Shown here: positions 7,043-14,903 of the stretch, in pieces
How the letters are laid out: each line of letters begins with the position of its first letter
Numbering within the stretch: position 1 is the stretch's first letter
Assembly: GCF_009765785.1 (NCBI RefSeq)
Contig: NZ_LMUT01000003.1
Coordinates: forward strand, 657,170-721,169
Length of the DNA stretch: 64,000 bases
DNA from: Granulicella sp. L46
GTDB taxonomy: Bacteria; Acidobacteriota; Terriglobia; Terriglobales; Acidobacteriaceae
Reading direction: 5' to 3'
Notes under the pieces: model-generated
What the model was told of the DNA's origin: nothing
What the model saw: only the letters and a program-made list of their open reading frames with translations
Database searches by the model: none
Program-made: the position numbers and the translations under genes

Positions 7043-9091
7043 ATGCAACAATACCTAATGCCCGCCGCCGCGCCATCCCCCGCACCGAAGCGCGCATTCA
7101 TCCTCATCCCCTTCGCCGTACTCCTGGTCCTCCACCCCCTCCTAATTCACGGCCCCTCCTGCGGCCAGGACCTCGCCTTCCACGTCCAAAGCTGGCTCGA
7201 CGCCGCGCACCAACTCCGCCACGGCACCCTCTACCCCCACTGGGACGCAACCGCCGCCTGGAACGCCGGCGAACCCCGCTTCCTCTTCTACCCCCCAATC
7301 TCCTGGCTACTCGGCGCCGTCCTCACGCTCATCTTTCCCACCATCCTCTGCCCAACAATCTTCATCGCCATCGCTCTCCTCGCCTCCGGCTTCACCTTCC
7401 ACAAACTAGCCAGCGAGTTCGCAAGCCCCAACGCCTCCCTCATCGCCTCCACGCTCTACCTAGCCAACCCCTACATGCTCTTCACGGCTTTCGAGCGCTC
7501 TGCCCTGGCCGAACTCCTAGCCGCCGCCTGGATCCCCCTCCTACTACTAGCCATCCTCCGCTCACGGCCCACCATCCGCGCCATCGCAATCCCGCTAGCC
7601 CTCCTCTGGCTAACCAACGCCCCCGCCGCCGTCATCGGCAGCTACACCCTCGCCCTCCTCGCAACCCTCCGCATCGTCTCTTCTTTCGCAACAAAGAAAG
7701 CCCGTCATCCTGAGCGGACCCTTCACACCGTGAAGGGGGAGTCGAAGGACCCCGAAACCTATAGCCAACCCCTCTCGCCCATCCCTTTTCAACCGCGATC
7801 ACCCAGTCCCCTCCAACTCGCCCTCACTTACCTCGCCGGCACGATCCTCGGTCTAACTCTCCCGGCCATCTACCTGCTCCCCGCGGCCTACGAGCGCAAG
7901 TACATCCAGACAGCCATGGCCCTCCTCCCCAACATGCGCTACCAGGACAACTTCCTCTTCACCCACACCACCGACGCCGCCCACAACGCTGTCAACCACT
8001 CCATCAGCCTCCTAGCCCTGACCCTCCTGCTCCTAGCCGCTGCCTCCTTTCTAACCTTGCTCCTCAAAAAACCCCTCACCCGAAAAAACTTCGCCGCAAA
8101 AAAGCCCGTCCCCTTGCGCTCCCAAGAATCTGTCATCCTGAGCGAAGTCTCTCGCAGCAACGCGCGAGAGACGCAGCCGAAGGACCCCGAAGCCCTCAAC
8201 CCCACCGATATAGCCGGCCCCTTCTCAACCAATACCCCCGCGACCCTCACTTACACCCTCGCTCTCCTCACCATCGCGATCGCGATCCTCCTCACCCCCG
8301 TCTCCGCCCCCATCTGGCACCATCTCCCCAACCTCGCCTACCTCCAATTCCCCTGGCGCCTCCTCACACTCCTAACCCCGATCCTCGCCCTAACTATCGC
8401 CCTACTCCTCGACACACCCAAAATTATGGGTGCCCCAGGTCTCGCTTCTGAGATCTGGGTTAGCAGAACGCCGAGCGGCCTCACCACCGCCCTGTCTCTC
8501 CTCCTCCCGCTAGCCCTAGCCGTCCCCGCCTACCGCCTCTACCACCAACCCTGCGATCCCACCGACGACCCCAAGCACCTCGCCCAACTCTTCACCACCC
8601 ACCACGGCTTTCCCCCCACCGACGAGTACACCCCCACCCTCGCCGACAACGACCCCCTCCGCTCCAACAACCCCGCCTACTGGCTAGCCCCTTCCCCCAA
8701 CGACCCCGCGCCCAACACCACCCCCACCGCCTCCGAACTCAACCCCTCGCTCGACACTGACGACACCCCCATCCCCGACACCGAAACCCTCTCCACCCCA
8801 GGCCCCCACCACTTCCAAATCCACGCCCCCACCCCCAGCTATCTCATCCTCAATCTCCGCGACTACCCCAACTGGCGAATCACCACGACTTCAAAACCCT
8901 CGCCGTCCGCGCAGGACCCCGCCCACATCCCCCGCCCTGACGGCCTCATCGCCATCTCCCTCAATCATGCCGACGACTACACCATCAACATCACCTGGCA
9001 CCGCACCCTCGATCAGCAGCTAGGCCTGGCCCTCACCACCCTCGCCTTCATAGCCCTCGCCCTCACCTACCGCCGCAAACCGAACACATAA
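7043..9091 (+). CDS. Large polytopic membrane protein (PTPS-related membrane protein / GT-C-like)
   Basis: The product has 682 residues and many membrane segments. The first periplasmic loop, with GQDLAFHVQSWLDA and LYPHWD...NAGEPRFLFYPP, resembles the bacterial family labelled 6-pyruvoyl-tetrahydropterin synthase-related membrane proteins, which share the layout of GT-C glycosyltransferases and YfhO-type proteins. The hydrophobic core is followed by a soluble C-terminal domain and a last helix near 655-675. Four dispersed repeats from different families lie in frame within it (7703, 8131, 8430, 8901), placing odd hydrophilic peptides such as SPSAQDPA in loops. A role in surface polysaccharide or lipid glycosylation is inference only. 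Confidence 0.6.
   Translation: MQQYLMPAAAPSPAPKRAFILIPFAVLLVLHPLLIHGPSCGQDLAFHVQSWLDAAHQLRHGTLYPHWDATAAWNAGEPRFLFYPPISWLLGAVLTLIFPTILCPTIFIAIALLASGFTFHKLASEFASPNASLIASTLYLANPYMLFTAFERSALAELLAAAWIPLLLLAILRSRPTIRAIAIPLALLWLTNAPAAVIGSYTLALLATLRIVSSFATKKARHPERTLHTVKGESKDPETYSQPLSPIPFQPRSPSPLQLALTYLAGTILGLTLPAIYLLPAAYERKYIQTAMALLPNMRYQDNFLFTHTTDAAHNAVNHSISLLALTLLLLAAASFLTLLLKKPLTRKNFAAKKPVPLRSQESVILSEVSRSNARETQPKDPEALNPTDIAGPFSTNTPATLTYTLALLTIAIAILLTPVSAPIWHHLPNLAYLQFPWRLLTLLTPILALTIALLLDTPKIMGAPGLASEIWVSRTPSGLTTALSLLLPLALAVPAYRLYHQPCDPTDDPKHLAQLFTTHHGFPPTDEYTPTLADNDPLRSNNPAYWLAPSPNDPAPNTTPTASELNPSLDTDDTPIPDTETLSTPGPHHFQIHAPTPSYLILNLRDYPNWRITTTSKPSPSAQDPAHIPRPDGLIAISLNHADDYTINITWHRTLDQQLGLALTTLAFIALALTYRRKPNT
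7703..7753. repeat. GTCATCCTGAGCG-type repeat inside the membrane-protein gene
   Basis: The unit starts with CCGTCATCCTGAGCGGACCC and ends with GTCGAAGGACCCCGA. A small inverted repeat, CCCTTCAC-ACC-GTGAAGGG, sits in the middle. It is translated in frame in a loop. Confidence 0.82.
8131..8190. repeat. GTCATCCTGAGCGAAG-type repeat inside the membrane-protein gene
   Basis: TGTCATCCTGAGCGAAGTCT begins the unit and GCAGCCGAAGGACCCCGA ends it. An inner inverted repeat, TCTCGC...GCGAGA, is visible. The frame stays open. Confidence 0.85.
8430..8473. repeat. GGGTGCCCC hairpin repeat inside the membrane-protein gene
   Basis: The stem is CCCAGGTCTC (8434-8443) and GAGATCTGGG (8450-8459), with the loop GCTTCT. 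Loop and flanks match the acylase copy at 4218, while the stem bases differ on both sides together. Confidence 0.88.
8901..8917. repeat. 17-mer repeat inside the membrane-protein gene
   Basis: An exact CGCCGTCCGCGCAGGAC copy is translated as part of SPSAQDP in the C-terminal soluble region. Confidence 0.88.
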
Positions 9092-9455
9092 ATCCCCCCA
9101 CCCCGAACATCGTCATCTCGACCGAAGCGCACAGCGCGTAGCGGAGAGACCCCTGTATTGGCACTTGCCTTTGCATTTGCATTTGCATTTGCACTTGCCT
9201 TTGCCTTTGCCTTTGCCTTTGCACTTGCCTTTGCCTTTGCCTTTGCACTTGCCTTCGCACTTGCCTTCGCACTTGCCTTTGCACTTGCTGTTGTTCTTGC
9301 TTTTCTGGCTGTCATTCCGAGCGCAGCGAGGAACCTGCATCTCGCGCGAAGCGCGCCCGTTCCCGCCTCTGCCTTTGCTAGACGCTAGAAGCTCACCCAC
9401 GATCCCAACTCCCGCCGCCCGCTCAGGACCGCAGGACGTAGAATCAACAGTGACC
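9092..9455. other. Repeat-packed gap upstream of ispA
   Basis: The order is: a CGACCGAAGCGCACAGCG element (9112-9162), about 140 bp of imperfect TTTGCA/TTTGCC/TTCGCA hexamers (9160-9300), a GTCATTCCGAGCGCAGCGAGG element (9301-9362), and a variant 17-mer CGCCGCCCGCTCAGGAC (9413-9429) 27 bp before the ispA start. Open frames through the hexamer block on either strand are low complexity and not credible genes. Confidence 0.75.
9160..9300. repeat. Imperfect hexamer tandem array (TTTGCM/CTTGCC)
   Basis: Roughly 23 head-to-tail six-base units vary between TTTGCA, TTTGCC, CTTGCC and TTCGCA. Shorter runs of the same units lie near 6700-6770, so the array seems to belong to the local repeat landscape. 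Confidence 0.85.
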
Positions 9456-10391
9456 ATGAACCCTGAAGTGCAGAACATCCTAACCTCTGGCGTCACCCTC
9501 ACCGACGCAGCGCTCGAGCGCCTCCTCCCCTCGGCCACCACCGAACCCCACTCCATCCACCGCGCCATGCGCCACAGCACCTTCGCCGGCGGCAAGCGCC
9601 TCCGCCCCATCCTCTGCATGGAAGCCGCACGCATGGTAGCCGGCACCGGCCAGATCCCCGAAGGCGCAGCCGACCTCGGAGCCGCCATAGAAATGGCCCA
9701 CACCTACTCCCTCATCCACGACGACCTCCCCGCCCTCGACAATGACGACCTCCGTCGCGGCAAGCCCACCTGCCACGTAGCCTTCGGTGAAGCCATCGCG
9801 ATCCTCGCCGGCGACGCCCTGCAGAACCTAGCCTTCCAGGTCATCTCGAATCTCCCCGCCCCACCCGCCACCATCGTCGCCATCCTCCACGACTTCGCCC
9901 TCGCCATCGGCACCGGCGTAGGAGCCCCCACCGGAATCCCTCCCGGCATGATCGGAGGCCAGGTCGTCGATATCGAATCCGAGCACCACAAGCCCACCCC
10001 CGAGCTAGTCGAGCGCATCCACCGCGCCAAGACCGGCGCCCTCATCACCACCAGCATCGTCTGCGGTGGCCTGCTCGGCATGGCCTACGCGCCCGTCCAA
10101 CGCTCGCCCTCCGCGCAGGAGCTCCGCACCTTCGGCGAAAGTGCCGGCCTGGCCTTCCAGATCGTCGACGACATCCTCGACATGACCCAAACCTCTGCCG
10201 AGCTAGGCAAGACCGCCGGCAAAGACACCGCCTCCGACAAAGCCACCTGGCCCGCCGTCTACGGCATCGAGCAATCCAAAAAAGACGCCGCCTCCCTCAT
10301 CGCCGACGCCTTCGCCGCCCTCGAACCCTTCGGCGAATCCGCCACCCCCTTAAAATCCTTAGCCCAATATCTAGTCGACCGCACCCACTAA
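9456..10391 (+). CDS. ispA: Farnesyl/geranyl diphosphate synthase (polyprenyl synthetase)
   Basis: This short-chain trans-prenyl synthase condenses isopentenyl diphosphate with dimethylallyl or geranyl diphosphate, giving farnesyl diphosphate for quinones, hopanoids and undecaprenyl carriers. From the ATG at 9456 it has 311 residues, a normal size. The first Asp-rich motif DDLPALDNDD (from D89) has the longer DDxxxxD spacing of bacterial farnesyl synthases, and the second is DDILD (238-242). GGKRLRP (45-51) and GGQVVD (167-172) also fit. The frame is open upstream of 9456, but that part only translates repeats. SPSAQE (217-222) before helix FGESAGLAFQ is encoded by a near copy of the dispersed 17-mer. 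dxs of the same pathway lies about 50 kb away. Confidence 0.92.
   Translation: MNPEVQNILTSGVTLTDAALERLLPSATTEPHSIHRAMRHSTFAGGKRLRPILCMEAARMVAGTGQIPEGAADLGAAIEMAHTYSLIHDDLPALDNDDLRRGKPTCHVAFGEAIAILAGDALQNLAFQVISNLPAPPATIVAILHDFALAIGTGVGAPTGIPPGMIGGQVVDIESEHHKPTPELVERIHRAKTGALITTSIVCGGLLGMAYAPVQRSPSAQELRTFGESAGLAFQIVDDILDMTQTSAELGKTAGKDTASDKATWPAVYGIEQSKKDAASLIADAFAALEPFGESATPLKSLAQYLVDRTH
10105..10120. repeat. Near copy of the 17-mer inside ispA
   Basis: CGCCCTCCGCGCAGGA differs from the consensus at one position within the aligned 16 bases and ends in G instead of C. It encodes SPSAQE in a surface-loop position. Confidence 0.6.
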
Positions 10392-10396
10392 CCGCG

Positions 10397-10484
10397 TTGT
10401 CAGTTCTTAGTTCTCAGTTATCAGTTTCCCTCCATGGAGTCCTGAGAACGAACAACTGAGAACTGACAACTAACAACTGAGAAC
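10397..10484. repeat. Inverted repeat GTCAGTTCTTAG...CTGAGAACTGACAAC
   Basis: TTGTCAGTTCTTAGTTCTCA on the left pairs imperfectly with TGAGAACTGACAACTAACAA on the right across a short spacer. The unit ACAACTGAGAA is repeated on the right side. It fills the gap between ispA and the next gene and ends 8 bp before its start codon, so the gene's translation start region lies in the repeat. Confidence 0.8.
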
Positions 10485-10492
10485 CGACACCC

Positions 10493-10912
10493 ATGAATCT
10501 CCGTCCCCGCCACTACATCCTCCTCGCCGTCGTCATCGGCCTTTTCATCTTCAACATCGTCCGCCATCGCCGCGACCAGCGGAACCTCACCTCGACCAAC
10601 AACACCCCCGCGCCGGTCGTCATGACCACGCCGCGCATCAACACCCCCGCCTGGGTAGCCTTCGACCACGCCGCCTCCCTTCGCGACGATCCCCCCGCCA
10701 CCTTCAGTCCCGCTCTCCACGATCTACAGCAGCTCATTCCCGTCGACCCCAACCAGAAGGACGGCCACATCGAAGACATCAATGGCTGCCTCACCTGGCT
10801 CGAGTTCTACCGCCAGGGCGCCCAACCAATCCACCCCGACCCCACCATGAAAGACCGCGCCATCCGCCACATCGACGACTGCGTAAAGCTCCACAAGGAC
10901 AGCGGCAATTAG
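10493..10912 (+). CDS. Small membrane-anchored protein of unknown function
   Basis: The 139-residue protein has an N-terminal membrane helix (about 8-22) followed by a basic stretch (RHRRDQR) and a soluble domain. The soluble part contains two cysteines, in INGCLTWLEFYRQGA and IDDCVKLHKD near the C terminus, possibly a disulfide pair if it faces the periplasm. I do not recognise the family. The basic residues after the helix favour an N-out or uncleaved-anchor arrangement, but topology is uncertain. The gene follows ispA after an inverted repeat, and no clear ribosome-binding site is seen. Confidence 0.65.
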   Translation: MNLRPRHYILLAVVIGLFIFNIVRHRRDQRNLTSTNNTPAPVVMTTPRINTPAWVAFDHAASLRDDPPATFSPALHDLQQLIPVDPNQKDGHIEDINGCLTWLEFYRQGAQPIHPDPTMKDRAIRHIDDCVKLHKDSGN

Positions 10913-10930
10913 CTAACCGCCCGACCACCG

Positions 10931-10970
10931 ATCCGGGCGCCACCTATCTCGCTTTTGAGATGTGGGTTTC
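10931..10970. repeat. Degenerate GGGTGCCCC-type hairpin
   Basis: GATCCGGGCGCCACCTATCTC, then GCTTTT, then GAGATGTGGGTTTCCACC. The loop and the GGGTTT right flank match the family, but the stem has several mismatches. It lies between two convergent genes. Confidence 0.65.
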
Positions 10971-11007
10971 CACCGATCCCCACCCACTGCGAACTAACGA
11001 TTCAGCC

Positions 11008-13215
11008 TTACTGCGATGTACTCCCCGGCTGGACTGTACCTCCCGGTGAGACCGTACCACCCTCCGGCAGCGTACCCCGAATCGCGTCATCCAGCTCCAC
11101 GTGGTTCTTCTCCAACAAATCTCCCAGCGCATAATCCAGACTGATCCGCGCCTTCATCCAGTTTGACCGCGCCGCAATCTCGGTCGACTTCGCCTGCGCC
11201 AAATACGCCTCGTTCTGCAATACCAGCAAATCCGTCGACTGCCCCACCGACAACTTATCTCTCTCCGCATCCAGCAGCTGCCCCTGGTAGTCCCTGCTCT
11301 GCGACGCCGCCTCGTAAGCCGCCTGCGCCGTCTGCAACGCCACCACCGCCGTCTCCACATCCTCGCGAATCTGAGCCGCCATCTTCTCCGTGCGCGCCTG
11401 CACCTGCCGCAGCTGCACCGCATCCCGAGCCGCATCCGCCTGCGCCACACGGTTGCGCAGCGGCAGCGTCAACTGCAGCCCGCCTTGATAAATTGTCGAC
11501 ACCCTCAGCCCGCCCAGCGCCAGATCCTGCGGCGTCGTTGGCAATCCCGTCCCCGGCGACCCCAGCTGTTCATACGGCTGCTCCGTCGCTCCCCGCGTCT
11601 GCGCATTCGCATACAGATTCAACTGCGGCCGCGCGTTGTTGCGACTCGCCTCCACGCTGATCTTCCCTGTCTCCACCTGCAACTGCGCCTGCGCCAGATC
11701 AGGCCGCTGCGATAACCCCTGCCCCACCAGGTCCGGAACATCCAGGTCCTCCAGCTTATCCGGCACCACAATCCGATCCGTCGGCACAATCTCGTCGAAC
11801 TGCGCCGTGAACACCGGCGACGCCGTCCGCACCAACTGGTTGCGCAGAATAATCTCTTCCTGCTTGTACAGTCCCTGCGCCTGGATCAGCGCAAACCGGC
11901 TCGAGCTCTCCAGCGCCTTCGCCTGCGTCAATTGAATCGGCGCCAGCGTCCCCATCTCCTCCTGGTTCTCGTAATCCTGGCGCTGCTTCGTCGCCGCGCG
12001 CAGCGACTCCGTCTTCACCAGCACATCCTCACCCAGCGACACCAAATCAAAATACAGCCGCGACGTCCCGTAGATCGTTTGCAGCACCTGTTCCTCAAAC
12101 AGCAGTCGCGAAATCCTCTGGTCCACGCGCGCAATCCTCAGATAGCGCAGGTTCACTCCCCGCCCAAACCCCCGCAACAATGGCTGCGTCAGCGTCACAG
12201 AGGTGCTCGGCGTCGAAAACGGATTCAGCTGCGAAGCCGACCCGTACTCCACCGACGACGCATTGTTCCCAATCGCCACCAGCTGCAACCCTGTCGAAAA
12301 CCCCTGCATGTACGCCACATTCGCCGCAACAAAATTCATCGGCCCCGTGCTCGCCGTCGTCCCAGTTCCGGTCGTCGTCGTCCCCGTCCCCGTCGTCGTC
12401 GTGCCTTCCAGCGTCACCGAATCCGATCGCCGCAGATACCCCACATCGCCAATCAGCTGCGGATCAAACAGCGGCACCGACGGCCCCAAAGAATACGTAA
12501 ACCCCGTCGACAGCTGCGATAACGACTGCTGTATCTGCGTCGTCGAATTCAGCGACGTCAAATCCGTGACCGCCGGCGTCGTCGGATTGCTGTTCACCGT
12601 CACCGCATTCAACAGCGGCGATCCCGGCCCGCCCACCCCGTTCTGCGGCAGCTGCGCCGTGAAGTCGAGACCGCGCGTGCTCCCGCCCCCCGCGGCCCGC
12701 ACTGCATCTGTTCCCGCCAGCGTAATGTTGTAGCGCTCCGTCTCCACATCCAGATTATTTTCCAGTGCCAGCGCAATCGCATCCTGCAACGTCAGGTAAA
12801 GCTTCCCGTCGCGGATCAACCCATCCAGCCGCGTAGCATCCCCTTGAAACAGTGGTGGTACCGTCGGCCGCCGAAACGGCCCCAGGAACCCCAGAAAATC
12901 CGGCCGCAATCCAGTCACGCCCTCACGCTGCGGCTCCGTCTTCGAATCCTCTGCCTGCTGCAACTGCGGCTCCGGCGCATTCGGCGGCGGCACATGTCCA
13001 TCCAACGGCGAGATCTGCGGCACCCGCATCTTTGTCCCCGCATCCGTTCCCGTCACCGGCCCCGGCGGCACTGACCTCTGCGTCGGCTCAGGACTCAGCG
13101 CCGGTGTATTCTGCGGCGTCAGTGGCGGCGAAGGCGACTGCCCCCACACCACACCCGCAGCCGCCAGCAGCAGCAACGCAACTCCCTCGCTCCAACTCCG
13201 CCTCGCCCGCCTCAT
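11008..13215 (-). CDS. TolC-family outer-membrane efflux channel
   Basis: This is the third gene of an RND export operon. The 735-residue product has a signal peptide (MRRARRSWSEGVALLLLAAAGVVWG) and then a long Pro/Gln-rich region. The outer-membrane factor fold follows, with the paired coiled-coil repeats visible as QRPDLAQAQLQVETGKISVEAS and ARTEKMAAQIREDVETAVVALQTA. TolC-type channels usually have 450-500 residues; the excess lies in the N-terminal extension and a Thr/Gly-rich insert (around 12360-12410). The ATG overlaps the adaptor stop codon (ATGA), indicating translational coupling. With the two upstream genes it should form a trans-envelope conduit. Confidence 0.87.
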   Translation of the reverse strand: MRRARRSWSEGVALLLLAAAGVVWGQSPSPPLTPQNTPALSPEPTQRSVPPGPVTGTDAGTKMRVPQISPLDGHVPPPNAPEPQLQQAEDSKTEPQREGVTGLRPDFLGFLGPFRRPTVPPLFQGDATRLDGLIRDGKLYLTLQDAIALALENNLDVETERYNITLAGTDAVRAAGGGSTRGLDFTAQLPQNGVGGPGSPLLNAVTVNSNPTTPAVTDLTSLNSTTQIQQSLSQLSTGFTYSLGPSVPLFDPQLIGDVGYLRRSDSVTLEGTTTTGTGTTTTGTGTTASTGPMNFVAANVAYMQGFSTGLQLVAIGNNASSVEYGSASQLNPFSTPSTSVTLTQPLLRGFGRGVNLRYLRIARVDQRISRLLFEEQVLQTIYGTSRLYFDLVSLGEDVLVKTESLRAATKQRQDYENQEEMGTLAPIQLTQAKALESSSRFALIQAQGLYKQEEIILRNQLVRTASPVFTAQFDEIVPTDRIVVPDKLEDLDVPDLVGQGLSQRPDLAQAQLQVETGKISVEASRNNARPQLNLYANAQTRGATEQPYEQLGSPGTGLPTTPQDLALGGLRVSTIYQGGLQLTLPLRNRVAQADAARDAVQLRQVQARTEKMAAQIREDVETAVVALQTAQAAYEAASQSRDYQGQLLDAERDKLSVGQSTDLLVLQNEAYLAQAKSTEIAARSNWMKARISLDYALGDLLEKNHVELDDAIRGTLPEGGTVSPGGTVQPGSTSQ

Positions 13216-14903
13216 TGTTTACTCTCACTACTCTTCTGCTTACTCGGGCCCTGCTGCTTGCTTTTGCCCCCCTGGTTCTGCTGCCCTTGCTGCCCTTGCA
13301 GATTCTGGTCCGTAATATTCGCATTGCCATACTGCGTACTTCCGCCCAGCGGCACATTCTGCTTCGGCGCAGTCGACTGCTCCTCCGAACCCTTCGCCAT
13401 GTGCATCTCCACCGCCGCGCCCTCGACCACCTCATCGGTCACATCCGTCACAATGACGTCGCCGGCCTTCAACCCATTCACGATCTCCGTCTCGCTACCG
13501 AAGTCGCGCCCAATCGTCACCGGCACCCAGTGAATCTTCCCATCCACCACTGTCGCCACCATCGACGTATTCTTGCGAATCGCAATCGCGTCTCCGGTAA
13601 TCACCAGCGGCGCCTGCACTCCCGCCGCCGGCGGGAACGTCACCACCACGTACATGCCCGAGATCAGCTTGCCCGCCGAATTATCAATCTGCAACTCCGT
13701 CAACATCGTCCGTGTGTTCGCATCAATCGAATTCGCCGTCCGCGTTACCTCGGCAAACAATGGCGCGCCCTGATACTCTTGCACCTCAATCGGCGCCTTC
13801 AATCCCGGATGAATCACCGGCGCATACCCCTCCGGCACCGACACCAGAATTCGCAGCCGCTGCATCTGCGAGATCCCAAACAGCGGCCCACCCTGCCCCG
13901 GCGACTGCGCCGACACAGCCGACGTCGGCCCACTTCCCGAGCTGCCCGAACTATTCGACGCTCCCGCCTGCGTCGTTCCCCCGGCACTCGAGTTCTGCCC
14001 CTGTGGCGCCGGCGAACCCTGCGCCCCCGAGCTCGCCCCAGCCGCCGAAATCAGCGCCCCCACATCCACATCGCGCTCCGTAATCACGCCCGCAAACGGA
14101 GCCCGCACCTGCTCATAACTCTGCAGCGCCAACTGATGTTCTAGATTCGCGTTGAACGCATCCACGTTGCGCTGCGCCGCCTGCACATTCGCCACCTGCG
14201 ACCCGTAGTTCGCCTCCTGCGTGTCCCCGTCTTGCCGCGAAAAAACACCCTTCGCCACCAGCACCCGATAGCGCTGCACCGTCACCGTGTTCAGCGCCAA
14301 CTGAGACTTCTGCTGGTCCAGCTGCCGCTCCGCCTGGAACACCTGCTGCCGCGCCTGCGAAACCTGCGCATCCAAATCCGGCGCATCGATCACCGCCAGC
14401 AACTGCCCCTTCTTCACGCGATCGCCGATGTCCACAAACCGCTTCTGCAAATATCCATTCGCCCGCGCATACACATACGCCTGCGTCAAAGGTATCGCCG
14501 TTCCCGGAACCGCCAGCCCCGCCTGATCCTTCGGCTGGACCACCTGCATCGTCTCGACCACTGGCTTCGCGCTCTTCTCCTGTTTCGACCGCTCGTCGAT
14601 GTCCTTGTTGCGGGAGAGTCGCGGCAGCCCACCCGCCAGCACCGCCACCACTACCAGGATCACAAACGCGATCAGAAACCAGTACAGCGGCTTACGATTC
14701 TCCGGCCAATGGATCCTCTCCTTCAGCGGCTCGTGAGGATGCTTCGCGCGGCTGGAGTTCGTCTCCTCAAACCGCTTGCCCAACCGCCGATCATCCCCCG
14801 AGTTCGGATCGGCAAACTGCTCGCCTACCTTCGCCGGATCGCTCTCCTCCGGCCACGGCAGCTCGTGCTTTGGATCAATCGGATCGTTCCTGTCGTCGGC
14901 CAT
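13212..14903 (-). CDS. RND efflux periplasmic adaptor (HlyD/MFP family)
   Basis: The 563-residue membrane-fusion protein links the RND pump to the TolC-like channel. An unusually long cytoplasmic tail of about 70 acidic and basic residues precedes the membrane helix (72-92). The lipoyl/barrel-sandwich halves (VYARANGYLQKRFVDIGDRVKKG and VRAPFAGVITERDVDVG) flank an alpha-hairpin with heptad-like QARQQVFQAERQLDQQKSQL. A Ser/Gly/Gln-rich insert of about 50 residues follows, within the beta-barrel region, and the C-terminal 60 residues are Gln/Lys/Ser-rich. The start ATG shares a base with the pump stop (TAATG). Both low-complexity segments are extra to the usual family length of about 380-400. 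Confidence 0.88.
   Translation of the reverse strand: MADDRNDPIDPKHELPWPEESDPAKVGEQFADPNSGDDRRLGKRFEETNSSRAKHPHEPLKERIHWPENRKPLYWFLIAFVILVVVAVLAGGLPRLSRNKDIDERSKQEKSAKPVVETMQVVQPKDQAGLAVPGTAIPLTQAYVYARANGYLQKRFVDIGDRVKKGQLLAVIDAPDLDAQVSQARQQVFQAERQLDQQKSQLALNTVTVQRYRVLVAKGVFSRQDGDTQEANYGSQVANVQAAQRNVDAFNANLEHQLALQSYEQVRAPFAGVITERDVDVGALISAAGASSGAQGSPAPQGQNSSAGGTTQAGASNSSGSSGSGPTSAVSAQSPGQGGPLFGISQMQRLRILVSVPEGYAPVIHPGLKAPIEVQEYQGAPLFAEVTRTANSIDANTRTMLTELQIDNSAGKLISGMYVVVTFPPAAGVQAPLVITGDAIAIRKNTSMVATVVDGKIHWVPVTIGRDFGSETEIVNGLKAGDVIVTDVTDEVVEGAAVEMHMAKGSEEQSTAPKQNVPLGGSTQYGNANITDQNLQGQQGQQNQGGKSKQQGPSKQKSSESKQ

Noticed and set aside
9160..9300. Possible CRISPR array or repeat-coded protein in the hexamer block
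   Set aside because: Units are six bases without spacers; frames through it encode only Leu/Ala/Phe or Lys/Ala repeats.
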